A stretch of 48,853 nucleotides of DNA from a bacterium. GTDB taxonomy: Bacteria; Patescibacteriota; Patescibacteriia; Patescibacteriales; GWC2-42-12. How positions within the stretch are numbered: position 1 is the stretch's first letter; each line of letters begins with the position of its first letter. The stretch lies in the NCBI GenBank assembly GCA_030655095.1, contig JAURWF010000062.1, forward strand, positions 1 through 48,853, given 5' to 3'. The translations under genes were made by a program, and so were the position numbers. A model generated the notes under the pieces. That model was not told the origin of the DNA, ran no database searches, and saw only the letters and a program-made list of their open reading frames with translations. Below, one piece after another: positions 1-8,346 of the stretch.

Positions 1-78
1 AATTGGATTAAAAAAGAGAATAAAGATATAAAAAAATTACAATTAGCTGCTTTAATGAGGCTACCAGCAATGGTCTAA
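1..78 (+). CDS. C-terminal fragment of an unidentified reading frame in the terminal repeat
   Basis: The frame is open from base 1 and ends with TAA at 76-78. It encodes 25 residues, beginning NWIKKENKDIKK and ending LMRLPAMV. The same frame recurs on the - strand at the other end of the window (stop at 48777-48779). I do not recognise the family. A repeated gene end at two contig edges makes a transposase tail a reasonable guess, but nothing in these residues proves it. Confidence 0.35.
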   Translation, partial: NWIKKENKDIKKLQLAALMRLPAMV

Positions 79-141
79 GGGCAAAATAGCCTTAATTTGT
101 CTGATTTATTAAATTGTTAAAGGGCTTTTTAGACAGCCTGC
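2..141. repeat. Left copy of a 140-bp terminal inverted repeat
   Basis: Positions 2-141 are identical base for base to the reverse complement of 48714-48853. I aligned both by eye with no mismatch; identity stops at 142 (g here, t in the partner). Each copy holds the end of an inward-pointing reading frame followed by a non-coding stretch ending in TTTTTAGACAGCCTGC. The likeliest reading is a repeat, perhaps an insertion sequence, present on both sides of this region, at which the assembly stops. Confidence 0.95.
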
Positions 142-144
142 GGA

Positions 145-165
145 GTCATAAAGCGGGAATCCAGG
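145..165. repeat. Half of a REP-like GCGGGAATCC element
   Basis: GTCAT at 145-149 and GCGGGAATCCAGG at 153-165 resemble the ends of the dispersed palindromic element GTCATTCCCGC...GCGGGAATCC known from many bacterial genomes. The first arm is mostly missing, so no hairpin remains. It starts four bases beyond the end of the terminal repeat. Function unknown; recognition is by memory of the motif. Confidence 0.35.
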
Positions 166-225
166 GGTGAGTAGTAGAAAGTTTAATTATTAAAATTAAT
201 AAAAAAAGAAAATTAATAAGAAAAT

Positions 226-1620
226 ATGAAAATTCTATATTTTGGAGCTGGGTTTGTTGGCGCTTGTTCAGCGGTTGTTAATGCTGATAGTGGGCACGAT
301 GTTTTGGTTTATGATGTTAATCAAGAGTTGGTCAATAATTTGTCGTCTTTAGACAAGGATAAAATAGAATCAAGTTTAATGGAAAGAGGTTTAGGAGAGT
401 TGATTATAAAAAATCAAGCAAGAATTAAATTTACTTTTGATTTAGCTGAAGTAGAAAAATTTATTGATTTAGCTGAAGCAGTTTTTATGTGTTTGCCAAC
501 GCCTGAAAAAGATAACACAGGCGAGACTAATTTAATTTTTTATGAAATAGCCGCAAAAACTTTAGGCAAGATTTTGCTTAAAAGAAATAATAATAATCAA
601 ACACAACATGTTTTGTTAATTAATAAAAGCACCGTTCCAGTTAATATGATAAATCAGACTCAGAAAATTATGGAGAACATTGGAGTTAAAAATTTTGGAG
701 TTGGCTCTAATCCTGAATTTTTAGTTGAAGGTCAAGCTATTGAAGGTTCGGATCATCCATCTCGTGTTGTTGTTGGAGCTTGGAATGAAAAAGATTTTGC
801 TATTTTTAGAAATATTTACAGTCGTTTTGTTGGGTCGCCGACTACTGATTATATAGAAGTTAATCCGTTAGAGGCGGCTGCTAGCAAATTGTTGGCTAAT
901 TATATGTTGTTTAGTCGTTTGGCAAATTGTTTTGATGTGGTAGGACGGGTTTGTGAAAAATTTGATGGTTTAAATTTTGAAAATATTCGTAAAGTTTTAA
1001 TAACTGATAAGCGAATTGGTGGGTGGGGGCTTTATGATAGTTTATTCGCCGGCGGAAGTTGTTTTATTAAAGATGCTCGTTCATTATTTTATCAATTAAA
1101 AAGCCAAGGTGTTAATACTGATATTATTGATAGTATTTTAACAGCTAATCAACGACAGTTGGATAGTTTTTTAGCTAGAGCTAAAGAAGAATTAAATTTT
1201 GATTGGAAAGGCAAAACAGTTGGAATTTTAGGATTGGCTTTTAAGCAAGACACTAATGATGTTCGTAATTCCGCGTCTTTAAAGGTAACTGAATTTTTAT
1301 TTGATAAAAATGTTGCAAAAATAAATGCTTTTGATCCTACAGCTGGAAATAATTATTTAAAACATTTTGTTAGTAATAAAGATAGTAATAAAATTAATTT
1401 AGTTGATTCTGAAATTAAAGCGATTTCTGGAGTTGATGTTTTAATAATAACTACTGATTGGCCACAATTTAGAGAATTAACTCAGCTAATAAAAAAGAAT
1501 TTACCAAAAGGTGCGATTATTATGGATGGTAGAAGAATACTTCAGCATAAATATGAAGAATTAGCAGAGGCTGGATATAATATTATTGCTGTTGGCTCGC
1601 CGTTAATTAAAGTCGTTTAA
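226..1620 (+). CDS. UDP-glucose 6-dehydrogenase family protein
   Basis: A cytosolic NAD-dependent enzyme of 464 aa that oxidises UDP-glucose (or a related UDP-sugar) to the uronic acid for glycan synthesis. The Rossmann loop GAGFVG lies at residues 7-12. The catalytic centre is GGSCFIKDA with Cys279, Lys282 and Asp283; Glu164 (NPEFL) and Lys221 (ASKLLANY) are also in place. A C-terminal UDP-binding domain follows LAFKQDTNDVR near 335. Length and motifs fit the UDP-Glc/GDP-Man dehydrogenase family and nothing looks broken. UDP-ManNAc dehydrogenase is a less likely alternative. The ATG has no Shine-Dalgarno sequence. The AbiE promoter begins right after the stop, so the two units are separate. 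Confidence 0.88.
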   Translation: MKILYFGAGFVGACSAVVNADSGHDVLVYDVNQELVNNLSSLDKDKIESSLMERGLGELIIKNQARIKFTFDLAEVEKFIDLAEAVFMCLPTPEKDNTGETNLIFYEIAAKTLGKILLKRNNNNQTQHVLLINKSTVPVNMINQTQKIMENIGVKNFGVGSNPEFLVEGQAIEGSDHPSRVVVGAWNEKDFAIFRNIYSRFVGSPTTDYIEVNPLEAAASKLLANYMLFSRLANCFDVVGRVCEKFDGLNFENIRKVLITDKRIGGWGLYDSLFAGGSCFIKDARSLFYQLKSQGVNTDIIDSILTANQRQLDSFLARAKEELNFDWKGKTVGILGLAFKQDTNDVRNSASLKVTEFLFDKNVAKINAFDPTAGNNYLKHFVSNKDSNKINLVDSEIKAISGVDVLIITTDWPQFRELTQLIKKNLPKGAIIMDGRRILQHKYEELAEAGYNIIAVGSPLIKVV

Positions 1621-1674
1621 TTGACATAAATTTCCTGATAATATACAATATTTGTATATTATCAGGAAATTTAT
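1621..1674 (+). promoter_or_regulatory. Promoter inside a 23-bp-arm palindrome, probable AbiEi operator
   Basis: TTGACA (1621-1626) and TACAAT (1644-1649) are separated by 17 bp, a near-consensus promoter. The palindrome has perfect 23-bp arms at 1626-1648 and 1652-1674 with a 3-nt centre. It covers everything from the end of the -35 box to the second base of the ATG at 1673. Transcription would start around 1656, leaving a leader of under 20 nt. AbiEi proteins are known to repress their own promoters by binding inverted repeats, so this is the natural operator. Confidence 0.75.
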
Positions 1675-2326
1675 GAATAATAGAAAAAATAAAACAACAT
1701 ATTCAAAAACAGTAAAAAATATTGTTTCTGATTTGCCTTTTTTTAGAGTTGAGAATCTTGTCAATATTGATATAGAAAAAAAATATATAAGAGTATTACT
1801 TCATAGATTTTTTGTAGCAGGTGAAATACTAAGGCTAAAAAAGGGGATTTATGTTTCAAAAAAATATTTAGATAAAATTGAAAAAGCGAACAGAATGAAC
1901 TCGTATTTAGAGTTTATCGCGATTACTTTATATGATCCAGCATATTTAAGCGCGGAATATGTTTTATCTGAACATAGTGTATTGACTGAAAACATTCAAG
2001 CATTTACATTGATAAGTAAAAATAGAACAAGAAAATTTGTAAATTCACTCGGTGCATTTAATTATAAGCATATAAAAGAAGATCTTTTCTCTGGATTTAA
2101 GATTATTAAAAAAAATGATTTTTTTATAAACAAGGCGACTATCGCAAAGGCATTGTTTGATTTTTTATATTTAAGAAAAAACATTATTACGGATAAAAGC
2201 GCTTTTTTGGCATTGCGTTTAAATGTAGAGAATTTTAAAAATCAGGATTTAAAAGAATTTAAAAAGTATATTGAAATTGAAGGTTCAGAAAAAATGAAAA
2301 ATATATTGAGTTGGCTACAAAAATAG
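1673..2326 (+). CDS. AbiEi-like antitoxin / autorepressor (type IV toxin-antitoxin)
   Basis: A protein of 217 aa with an N-terminal winged-helix-like region (roughly 15-75, including FFVAGEILRLKKGIYVSKK). The AbiEi-type middle follows: AEYVLSEHSVLTE, in which a target gene product is 'seen', and later KATIAKALFDFLYLR. This layout and the nucleotidyltransferase 26 bp downstream identify an AbiEi/AbiEii-type pair. In known systems AbiEi represses the operon and counteracts the toxin without stable complex formation. I chose ATG 1673 over the upstream TTG at 1652, because 1652 lies inside the palindrome and close to the -10 box. The pair sits between two nucleotide-sugar genes, so it looks inserted. 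Confidence 0.75.
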   Translation: MNNRKNKTTYSKTVKNIVSDLPFFRVENLVNIDIEKKYIRVLLHRFFVAGEILRLKKGIYVSKKYLDKIEKANRMNSYLEFIAITLYDPAYLSAEYVLSEHSVLTENIQAFTLISKNRTRKFVNSLGAFNYKHIKEDLFSGFKIIKKNDFFINKATIAKALFDFLYLRKNIITDKSAFLALRLNVENFKNQDLKEFKKYIEIEGSEKMKNILSWLQK

Positions 2327-2351
2327 TTTTGCAACCATCTCGTCATTATTT

Positions 2352-3179
2352 ATGGGAACAGAAAAAACAATTTTAAAAAATATTATTGAAGAGAATTTTG
2401 ACAAAGCAATTTTTTATAAAAGAAATTTGTTAAAAGAGTATCTTCAAATTTTGGTTTTAGATTTTATTTATTCAAATGAAAAATACAGTCCATTAGTTTT
2501 TTATGGCGGATCTTGTCTCGCGCATTGCTTTGGGCTTCAGAGACTTTCCGAGGATCTTGATTTTGTTGATACTAAAAAAGAAATTAATTTGGAAAAACTA
2601 GCCGTTGATTTAGAAATTTTCTTTAAAAAAAATACGGATTTGCCAGTTGAGTTTACAGTTCAGAAATTTAGAATTCATTTAAAGTTTCCTATTTTAAAGG
2701 AGCTTGGCTTAAGCGTTGAGCCGGAATCTGATATATTAATTTTAAAATTAGAAATTTTTAGCGACTTTGATTTTTGCCAGAAATATCAGACGCAAATAAA
2801 GCCATTGTTTAAATTTAATAAATCAATTTTGATTAAAACTTTTGATTTGCCAACATTAATGAGTACGAAAATAAGGGCTTTGCTTTATAGAAAATGGGAG
2901 AAAAAAAATAAAGACGGGAAAGTTTTAATAAATGTAAAAGGTCGTGATTATTTTGACTTGATGTGGTATCTCGAAAAAGATATTGAGCCTAATTTTGATT
3001 GTTTGGAGATTAAAACAAAAGACGAGCTAAAAGAAAAATTATTGGATTTGGTAAATAAGGTTGACGAGAATAGCATAATTTTAGATCTCGAAAATTTTAT
3101 TGCTGATAAAAAATTTGTGATTGGACTTGGTAAAAATATAAAAAATATATTAAGAGATATGATAAACAAGAAGTTTTAG
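2352..3179 (+). CDS. AbiEii-like nucleotidyltransferase toxin
   Basis: A protein of 275 aa with the nucleotidyltransferase signature YGGSCLAHCFGLQRLSEDLDF near residues 51-71: a GGS strand turn followed by the paired acidic residues of DLDF. The later KGRDYFDLMWYLEKD motif (around 197-211) is typical of the AbiEii/AbiGii toxin family. Such toxins transfer nucleotides to RNA targets such as tRNA acceptor ends, but the target of this copy cannot be read from sequence. It is translated just downstream of the AbiEi-like gene under the same promoter. No terminator is visible after it. A second, diverged pair lies at 46120-47506. Confidence 0.8.
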   Translation: MGTEKTILKNIIEENFDKAIFYKRNLLKEYLQILVLDFIYSNEKYSPLVFYGGSCLAHCFGLQRLSEDLDFVDTKKEINLEKLAVDLEIFFKKNTDLPVEFTVQKFRIHLKFPILKELGLSVEPESDILILKLEIFSDFDFCQKYQTQIKPLFKFNKSILIKTFDLPTLMSTKIRALLYRKWEKKNKDGKVLINVKGRDYFDLMWYLEKDIEPNFDCLEIKTKDELKEKLLDLVNKVDENSIILDLENFIADKKFVIGLGKNIKNILRDMINKKF

Positions 3180-3245
3180 TTTTACTAGAGTCTCTTGTTG
3201 CGGAGCCCTAATATTTTAATATTGAATAATAATAAATAAATTCGT

Positions 3246-4166
3246 ATGTCAAAAATTTTAGTTACTGGTGGGGCAGGTTTTATTGGTTCAAATTTAGTTG
3301 ATAAATTAATTAATCAAGGCAATGAAGTCGTTGTTATTGATAATCTGTCAACTGGAAAAAAAGAGAATATTAATCCTAAGGTTAAATTTTATAATGCTGA
3401 TATTTGTTCATTGGCAATTGACGAAATTTTTAAAAATGAAAAGTTTGATTATGTTTTTCACTTGGCAGCGCAGATTGACGTAAGAGTTTCTGTTGCTAAT
3501 CCAGAGTTTGACAATAAAGTTAATGCAATAGGCAGTTATAATATTTTTAAAAATTGTGGATTAAATAAAATCAAAAAAGTAGTTTTTATTTCTACAGGTG
3601 GCGCGCTTTATGGCGATTGCTTAAAGCCAGCATCTGAAAAAACTTTAATTCAACCCGTCTCTCCTTACGCGATCCATAAATATTCTGCTGAAAGATACTT
3701 GGAGTTATGTTATGATTTATATAATTTAGACTATGTTGTTTTAAGGCTGGCTAATGTTTTTGGTCCCAGACAGTACAGCGGGGGAGAATGTGGCGTTATT
3801 GGGTTATTTACATATAACATTGCTAATAATAAATCTAGTACGCTTTATGGTGATGGATCAAAAACAAGGGACTTTGTCTATGTGTCTGATGTTGTAGTCG
3901 CTTGTTTAAAGGCTATTACAGTTAAACAGCGAGGAGTTTTTAATATTGGAAATGGAAAAGAAATTAGTATTTTACAAATTATTAATGTTATAAAAAAAAT
4001 AGCTGGTAAAAAATTTATTTATAAACAAGAAAAAAATAGAATTGGCGAAGTGCAAAGGAGCGTTCTTGATAGTGCAAAGGCGAAAAAAATATTAGACTGG
4101 GAGCCGAGAGTAAAGCTTGAGCAAGGTTTAAAAAATACGATTGATTGGGCGATGAAAAAAAGTTAA
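3246..4166 (+). CDS. NAD-dependent nucleotide-sugar epimerase (UDP-glucose 4-epimerase-like)
   Basis: An extended short-chain dehydrogenase/reductase of 306 aa. The NAD loop TGGAGFIG spans residues 7-14. HLAAQ is near 72-76, FISTGG near 114-119, and the catalytic pair Tyr141/Lys145 lies in SPYAIHKYSAER. Conserved C-terminal elements include DFVYVSDV and NIGNGKEISI. These fit a GalE/WbpP-type 4-epimerase acting on UDP-hexoses, or on the UDP-uronate made by the dehydrogenase at 226-1620; exact substrate unknown. Its last 85 or so bases are repeated in decayed form at 4449-4531. Confidence 0.82.
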   Translation: MSKILVTGGAGFIGSNLVDKLINQGNEVVVIDNLSTGKKENINPKVKFYNADICSLAIDEIFKNEKFDYVFHLAAQIDVRVSVANPEFDNKVNAIGSYNIFKNCGLNKIKKVVFISTGGALYGDCLKPASEKTLIQPVSPYAIHKYSAERYLELCYDLYNLDYVVLRLANVFGPRQYSGGECGVIGLFTYNIANNKSSTLYGDGSKTRDFVYVSDVVVACLKAITVKQRGVFNIGNGKEISILQIINVIKKIAGKKFIYKQEKNRIGEVQRSVLDSAKAKKILDWEPRVKLEQGLKNTIDWAMKKS

Positions 4167-4284
4167 AATTATGTTTGTAAGATTGTGTGGTATTAAAATA
4201 TACCAATTTTGTAGTTACGCTTGCATTAATTGGCATATTTATGATAGTGCGCAAGTATTTTTTAAAGTATAATATGTAATAGTC

Positions 4285-4312
4285 TTGACTTTTTAATATT
4301 ATACTATATAAT
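4285..4312 (+). promoter_or_regulatory. Predicted sigma-70-type promoter
   Basis: TTGACT (4285-4290) and a perfect TATAAT (4307-4312) are 16 bp apart, in the 371-bp gap between the epimerase and the glycosyltransferase at 4538. It could drive the glycosyltransferase pair through a leader of about 220 nt, or be left over from a lost gene whose remains follow. Apart from this promoter and the pseudogene fragment at 4449-4531, I see nothing in the gap. Confidence 0.45.
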
Positions 4313-4448
4313 AGTCATATTTTTCTATTGCAGGGAATGATAGTTTATAAGCGACACAAATTGTAAAAAATTTAAAAAGAGAAAAACAATTGGACTTGAT
4401 TAAAATAGTAAAAGCGGAAAATTATCTTAAAGAGTTATATTTATAAAA

Positions 4449-4531
4449 GACAAAAAAATATTAAGCTGGAAGTCAAAGAAAAATTTAAGCAAGGCTTGAA
4501 AAATACAATTAATTGGGCGATGAAAAAATAA
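4449..4531 (+). pseudogene. Decayed 3' end of a second nucleotide-sugar epimerase
   Basis: This stretch aligns with the end of the intact epimerase at about 4078-4166. In one frame it reads AKKILSW-like residues. After a small deletion it continues in another frame as VKEKFKQGLKNTINWAMKK and a stop, against VKLEQGLKNTIDWAMKKS in the intact gene. No start or Rossmann part is visible upstream. It looks like the remnant of a tandem paralogue lost by deletion; the preserved tail ends 6 bp before the next gene. Confidence 0.7.
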
Positions 4532-4537
4532 AAGTAT

Positions 4538-5644
4538 ATGAAAATATTTCTTGTAATTACCACTGGGGATTTAGGCGGAGCGCAAAATTTTCTTATTAAT
4601 TTGGCTATTGGTCTTAAAGCTCAAGGGCATCAAGTTTTTGTTGGTTTTGGTGATGGCGAGTATTTAGAAAAAAAATTAGTTGCTAGCGGAATTAGTTATC
4701 AAAAGTTTCCTTATTTAAAAAGAACCAATAATCCTTTTAATAATTTATTATTTATTTGGCAATTAAAAAAATTTTTAGATTGTCAACAATTTGACGTTAT
4801 TCATTTTAATAGTTCAAACGCTTTATTGGGAGCTATTAGCAACTATTGGTCAAAAAATAAAGCTCGTAGCGTTTTTACTGTTCATGGCCTGTCGCTTTTG
4901 GATAATCAATATCAAGCAGCAAGAATCATTAAAAAAATTTATTTATTATTATTTAAATTATTACTGAAGTTAATAGATAAAATAGTTTTTGTCAGCCAGA
5001 ATAATTTAAAAGTAGCTAATAAAATCGGCTTAACTAATAAAGGCGAGGTTATTTATAATGGTTTGGATATAGAGCGTTTAAATTTCTACCAGAAAGATGA
5101 GGCTAGAAAAAGATTATCGGAAAAAATTAGTCAAGATTTATCTGTTGCCTACCTAATCGGTTCCATTGGTCGTCTTAGCGCGCAAAAAAATTATTCTTTT
5201 TTAATTAATAATTTTCGCGCTATTTTAGAAATAAAACCAAACGCCAAATTAGTAATTATCGGGACAGGTCCAGAAGCGGAGCTTTGTCAGAGGTTAATTA
5301 TTGGTAATAATTTGTCTAGCTACATTTTTTTGGTCGGCACTCTGCCAGAGGCGCATCGCTATCTAAAGGCTTTTGATTTATTTGTTTTGCCATCAATTTA
5401 TGAAGGTTTGCCTTTAGTTTTAATTGAGGCTCAAGCAGCTCAGATATCAATTTTAGCCACAGATGTGGGCGGTAATAGTGAAATTGTTTGTCAAACAGAG
5501 AAATTATTCAAAGTTAATAATGTTAATGATTTTATTAATAAATTTCAAGCCCAATTTTTAACTTCGCATATAGTTGAACATTTAGATGAAAAATTTATGT
5601 TAGATAAAATGATAAAAAAATATATTTCTACTTATCAAAATTAA
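4538..5644 (+). CDS. Family 4 glycosyltransferase
   Basis: A GT-B enzyme of 368 aa. The N-terminal domain opens with ITTGDLGGAQNFLINLA (residues 7-23), followed by the acceptor-side element VIHFNSS and TVHG. The C-terminal nucleotide-sugar domain contains GSIGRLSAQKNY near 207 and the E-x7-E signature in SIYEGLPLVLIEAQA near 286-300. It transfers a sugar from a nucleotide donor during glycan assembly at the inner face of the membrane; donor and acceptor are unknown. It ends one base before the next gene's ATG, so the two are probably co-translated. The reading frame is intact. Confidence 0.85.
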   Translation: MKIFLVITTGDLGGAQNFLINLAIGLKAQGHQVFVGFGDGEYLEKKLVASGISYQKFPYLKRTNNPFNNLLFIWQLKKFLDCQQFDVIHFNSSNALLGAISNYWSKNKARSVFTVHGLSLLDNQYQAARIIKKIYLLLFKLLLKLIDKIVFVSQNNLKVANKIGLTNKGEVIYNGLDIERLNFYQKDEARKRLSEKISQDLSVAYLIGSIGRLSAQKNYSFLINNFRAILEIKPNAKLVIIGTGPEAELCQRLIIGNNLSSYIFLVGTLPEAHRYLKAFDLFVLPSIYEGLPLVLIEAQAAQISILATDVGGNSEIVCQTEKLFKVNNVNDFINKFQAQFLTSHIVEHLDEKFMLDKMIKKYISTYQN

Positions 5645-5645
5645 T

Positions 5646-6545
5646 ATGAATTTTAGCGTTGTGATACCAACATATAATCGTCCAGACGATTTAAATAGAT
5701 GTTTAGACTCAATTCTTGGGCAATTGGTAAAGCCTGTTGAAATTATTATTGTGGACGATGGGAATCTGCCTGATATTGTTATTAATAATTTAAAAATAAA
5801 AATAGAAGATAAAAAAATAAATTTTATCTATTACAAAAAAAATCATAAATATGAAAGACGCGGATCATCAGAATCAAGGAATAAAGCGTTAGAATTGTCT
5901 CGCAATAATGTTGTTTTTATTTTAGATGACGATGTTATTTTAGAAGAATATGATTTTTTTGAAAAAATTATAAAAATTTGGAGTCAAAATACAGATAAAA
6001 ATTTAATAGGAATAGGTGGAAAAATAAAAAATGAAAGAAAAATAAATAAATTAGAAAATATATATAATCATATATTCGGCTTAATTGGAAAATGCAAATG
6101 GGATGTGAATAATGTTGGATTTCAAGTGTGGGATCAATCTATTAAAAATGTAATAAAAAGTTATTATGTGCATGGAGGAGTGTGCTCATATAATAAAAAA
6201 CTAACTCAAAAAATTGGCTTTACTACTTTCAATGAAGGGCGGACAGCTTTAGAAGATGTTGATTTTTGTTTAAGAGCAAAAAATCAAGGATATTTTTTTT
6301 TGCTTGAACCAAATGCACGAGTTATACATAATCAAAGTCTTGTTGCACGGGAAAAAGAATTTGTAAGTGGATTTAAAGAAGAAATAAATAGAAGAATAAT
6401 TTTTAAAAATAATTGTAAAAAAAATATTAAAAATTATCTCTGGTTTGTATGGGCTAATATTGGTTGGATTCTTAGACAATTTTTAGCAGGACATTTTATT
6501 AAAGGCGTTGGAATGATTAAAGGATCGTTGCCTAATTTAAAATAA
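5646..6545 (+). CDS. Family 2 glycosyltransferase
   Basis: A GT-A enzyme of 299 aa. It has the N-terminal Rossmann-like start FSVVIPTYNRPDDLNRCLDS, then VEIIIVDDGN with its first acidic pair, and the metal-binding DxD-type motif FILDDDVILEE near 97-107. EDVDFCLRAKNQGY near 203-216 is the usual acceptor or catalytic-base region. There is no obvious membrane anchor except a hydrophobic stretch near 265-280. It starts one base after the preceding glycosyltransferase and converges with the - strand glycan locus 18 bp later; I see no terminator between them. Confidence 0.85.
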   Translation: MNFSVVIPTYNRPDDLNRCLDSILGQLVKPVEIIIVDDGNLPDIVINNLKIKIEDKKINFIYYKKNHKYERRGSSESRNKALELSRNNVVFILDDDVILEEYDFFEKIIKIWSQNTDKNLIGIGGKIKNERKINKLENIYNHIFGLIGKCKWDVNNVGFQVWDQSIKNVIKSYYVHGGVCSYNKKLTQKIGFTTFNEGRTALEDVDFCLRAKNQGYFFLLEPNARVIHNQSLVAREKEFVSGFKEEINRRIIFKNNCKKNIKNYLWFVWANIGWILRQFLAGHFIKGVGMIKGSLPNLK

Positions 6546-6563
6546 AAAATATAAAAATATTAA

Positions 6564-7340
6564 TTATTCATCGTTATAATCACTATCTTCTAGTTTATAT
6601 AATTTCCAGTATTTACTTGTTAAACACATGTTTTGAGTTAAAGGCGGGCCATTATATTCTGATAAATTTATTGGTAAAACGTCGCTGCCTCCTGCTTTTG
6701 CATATTCATACATAGAAATTTTTCTACTCCCGCAAATATGAATTATAGGATTGTTAGGTTTAAATATAACAACATCTTTTAATCCTTTTGCAACGCCTTG
6801 CGCAAATAAATAAGTTCCATATCTGTCTGTAAAAGCCTTGGGATATTCCCATGGCATGCTAGTAAAATTAGTTCTTATAACAGTAGTTTTCATTTTATCT
6901 GAGTTAAAAGATTTTACTATTTCTTCTGCTAATAATTTTGTTAGACCATAAAAATGTTTTGGATATGGGATACTGTCTTCGTCTTCCATTATATTATCAT
7001 TATTGCCAGGAAATACGCATGCTGTGCTTACATAAATAAAATGTTTTACTTCAGCATTTAAAGCTTCTTTTATTAAATTTCTTGTTCCGTTAACATTAAT
7101 ATCATACGCTTTTTTTTTATTTTCTTCACAAAAAGGTATGCTAGTTATTGCTGCTAGATGAATAATTGTTTCAACTTTATTTTTTTTAAAATACTTTTTA
7201 ATGCTATTTAAATTTTGTAAATCTATTTCATTCCTAGTTGAAAATTGGGCTTGTGGCATTATTTTTTTGCAAGCTTTGCCTAATTTTCCAGACGATCCTG
7301 TTATTAAGATTTTAGATTTATTAATTAGCATAAGCAACAA
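6564..7340 (-). CDS. RmlD/WbvR-like nucleotide-sugar 4-reductase
   Basis: A short-chain dehydrogenase/reductase of 258 aa. The dinucleotide loop GSSGKLG is near residues 15-21, IIHLAAITS near 60-68, YVSTACVFPG near 102-111, and the catalytic Tyr/Lys in HFYGLTKLLAEE. It is the last gene of the - strand locus, directly after a 4,6-dehydratase/5-epimerase and a 2-epimerase. In known pathways this trio makes UDP-N-acetyl-L-fucosamine or UDP-N-acetyl-L-quinovosamine, the reductase fixing C4. It lacks the C-terminal cupin domain of CapF-type reductases, so a WbvR/RmlD-like role is more likely. An internal ATG at codon 4 is an alternative start. Confidence 0.65.
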   Translation of the reverse strand: MLLMLINKSKILITGSSGKLGKACKKIMPQAQFSTRNEIDLQNLNSIKKYFKKNKVETIIHLAAITSIPFCEENKKKAYDINVNGTRNLIKEALNAEVKHFIYVSTACVFPGNNDNIMEDEDSIPYPKHFYGLTKLLAEEIVKSFNSDKMKTTVIRTNFTSMPWEYPKAFTDRYGTYLFAQGVAKGLKDVVIFKPNNPIIHICGSRKISMYEYAKAGGSDVLPINLSEYNGPPLTQNMCLTSKYWKLYKLEDSDYNDE

Positions 7341-7347
7341 TTAAAAA

Positions 7348-8334
7348 CTATTTTATAAATTTAGACTTTTTTAACATTTCTTTAATTTCTTGCTCAGACA
7401 TTAATTTATCTGCAGAAGAATATTCTTGAAAATTTACTTTTGGCAGATGCTTGTATTTGTCTTCAAGTCCATCTATTTTTAATTGAGGTAATATAACATA
7501 ATAATTTTCATCATACTGATAAGTGTTTGGTGATTCATATCTTGAAACCAAAATTTCATCAATTTTTTCTCCTGGTCTACAACCGATTTCTTGAATATGG
7601 ACAGAATTACTTGCTATTTCTTTTATTAAAACTTTGGCTAAGCTAAGAATTTTACAAGACGGCATTTTCATTACAAATGTTTCGCCACCATAACTTTTTT
7701 CAGCCGCTTTAAATAATAGATGAATAGCATACTCTAATGTTAAAAAATATCTTGTCATTCTTTTATCGGTAAGATTAATTTTTTTAAAATTTTTAATTTG
7801 TTCTATAAAATAAGGAATTACACTGCCGTTTGTTCCAATGACATTTCCTCCTCTAATACAGACAAATTTTGTATCGCTTGATTCAACATTAGCTTGAATC
7901 ATAAGACGCTCTCCTATTGCTTTTGTCATTCCATAAAGATTTAATGGATCAACCGCTTTATCAGTAGAAACATCAATTACTTTTTTAACTTTATTAATTT
8001 TCGCAACTTGGATAACATTTTTAGTTCCAACAATATTTGTTTTTATTGCTTCATATGGTTGTTCTTCGCATATAGGTACATGCTTAAGAGCAGCTAAATG
8101 AAAAATATAATCTACGCCTTTTGTGCATTCAAGTAGGCGATCTGAATCTCTTATGTCTCCAAGTAAAAAAAATAATTTAGAGTTGTTAAATTTTCTCATC
8201 ATATTTACTTGATGAAGTTCGCTTCTTGAATAAATGATTATTTTTTTAGGGTTTTTTTTAAGAAGTTGTTTTGTAAGCTCTTGTCCCCATGAGCCTGTTC
8301 CGCCAGTAATGAGAATTGTTGAATTGTAAAACAT
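7348..8334 (-). CDS. UDP-GlcNAc 4,6-dehydratase/5-epimerase (FnlA/CapE/WbjB type)
   Basis: A 328-aa member of the Polysacc_synt_2 branch of short-chain dehydrogenases. It begins ILITGGTGSWGQELTKQLL, the family's NAD-binding motif. Characteristic segments are HLAALKHVPICEEQPYEA near 83-100 and VSTDKAVDPLNLYGMTKA near 122-139, where the catalytic triad lies. No membrane segments precede the domain, so it is the short soluble form, not the FlaA1/PglF membrane form. It dehydrates UDP-GlcNAc and inverts C5, starting an L-sugar pathway that the flanking genes would complete. Only 7 bp separate it from the reductase. Confidence 0.82.
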   Translation of the reverse strand: MFYNSTILITGGTGSWGQELTKQLLKKNPKKIIIYSRSELHQVNMMRKFNNSKLFFLLGDIRDSDRLLECTKGVDYIFHLAALKHVPICEEQPYEAIKTNIVGTKNVIQVAKINKVKKVIDVSTDKAVDPLNLYGMTKAIGERLMIQANVESSDTKFVCIRGGNVIGTNGSVIPYFIEQIKNFKKINLTDKRMTRYFLTLEYAIHLLFKAAEKSYGGETFVMKMPSCKILSLAKVLIKEIASNSVHIQEIGCRPGEKIDEILVSRYESPNTYQYDENYYVILPQLKIDGLEDKYKHLPKVNFQEYSSADKLMSEQEIKEMLKKSKFIK

Positions 8335-8346
8335 ATTTTTAATTTA

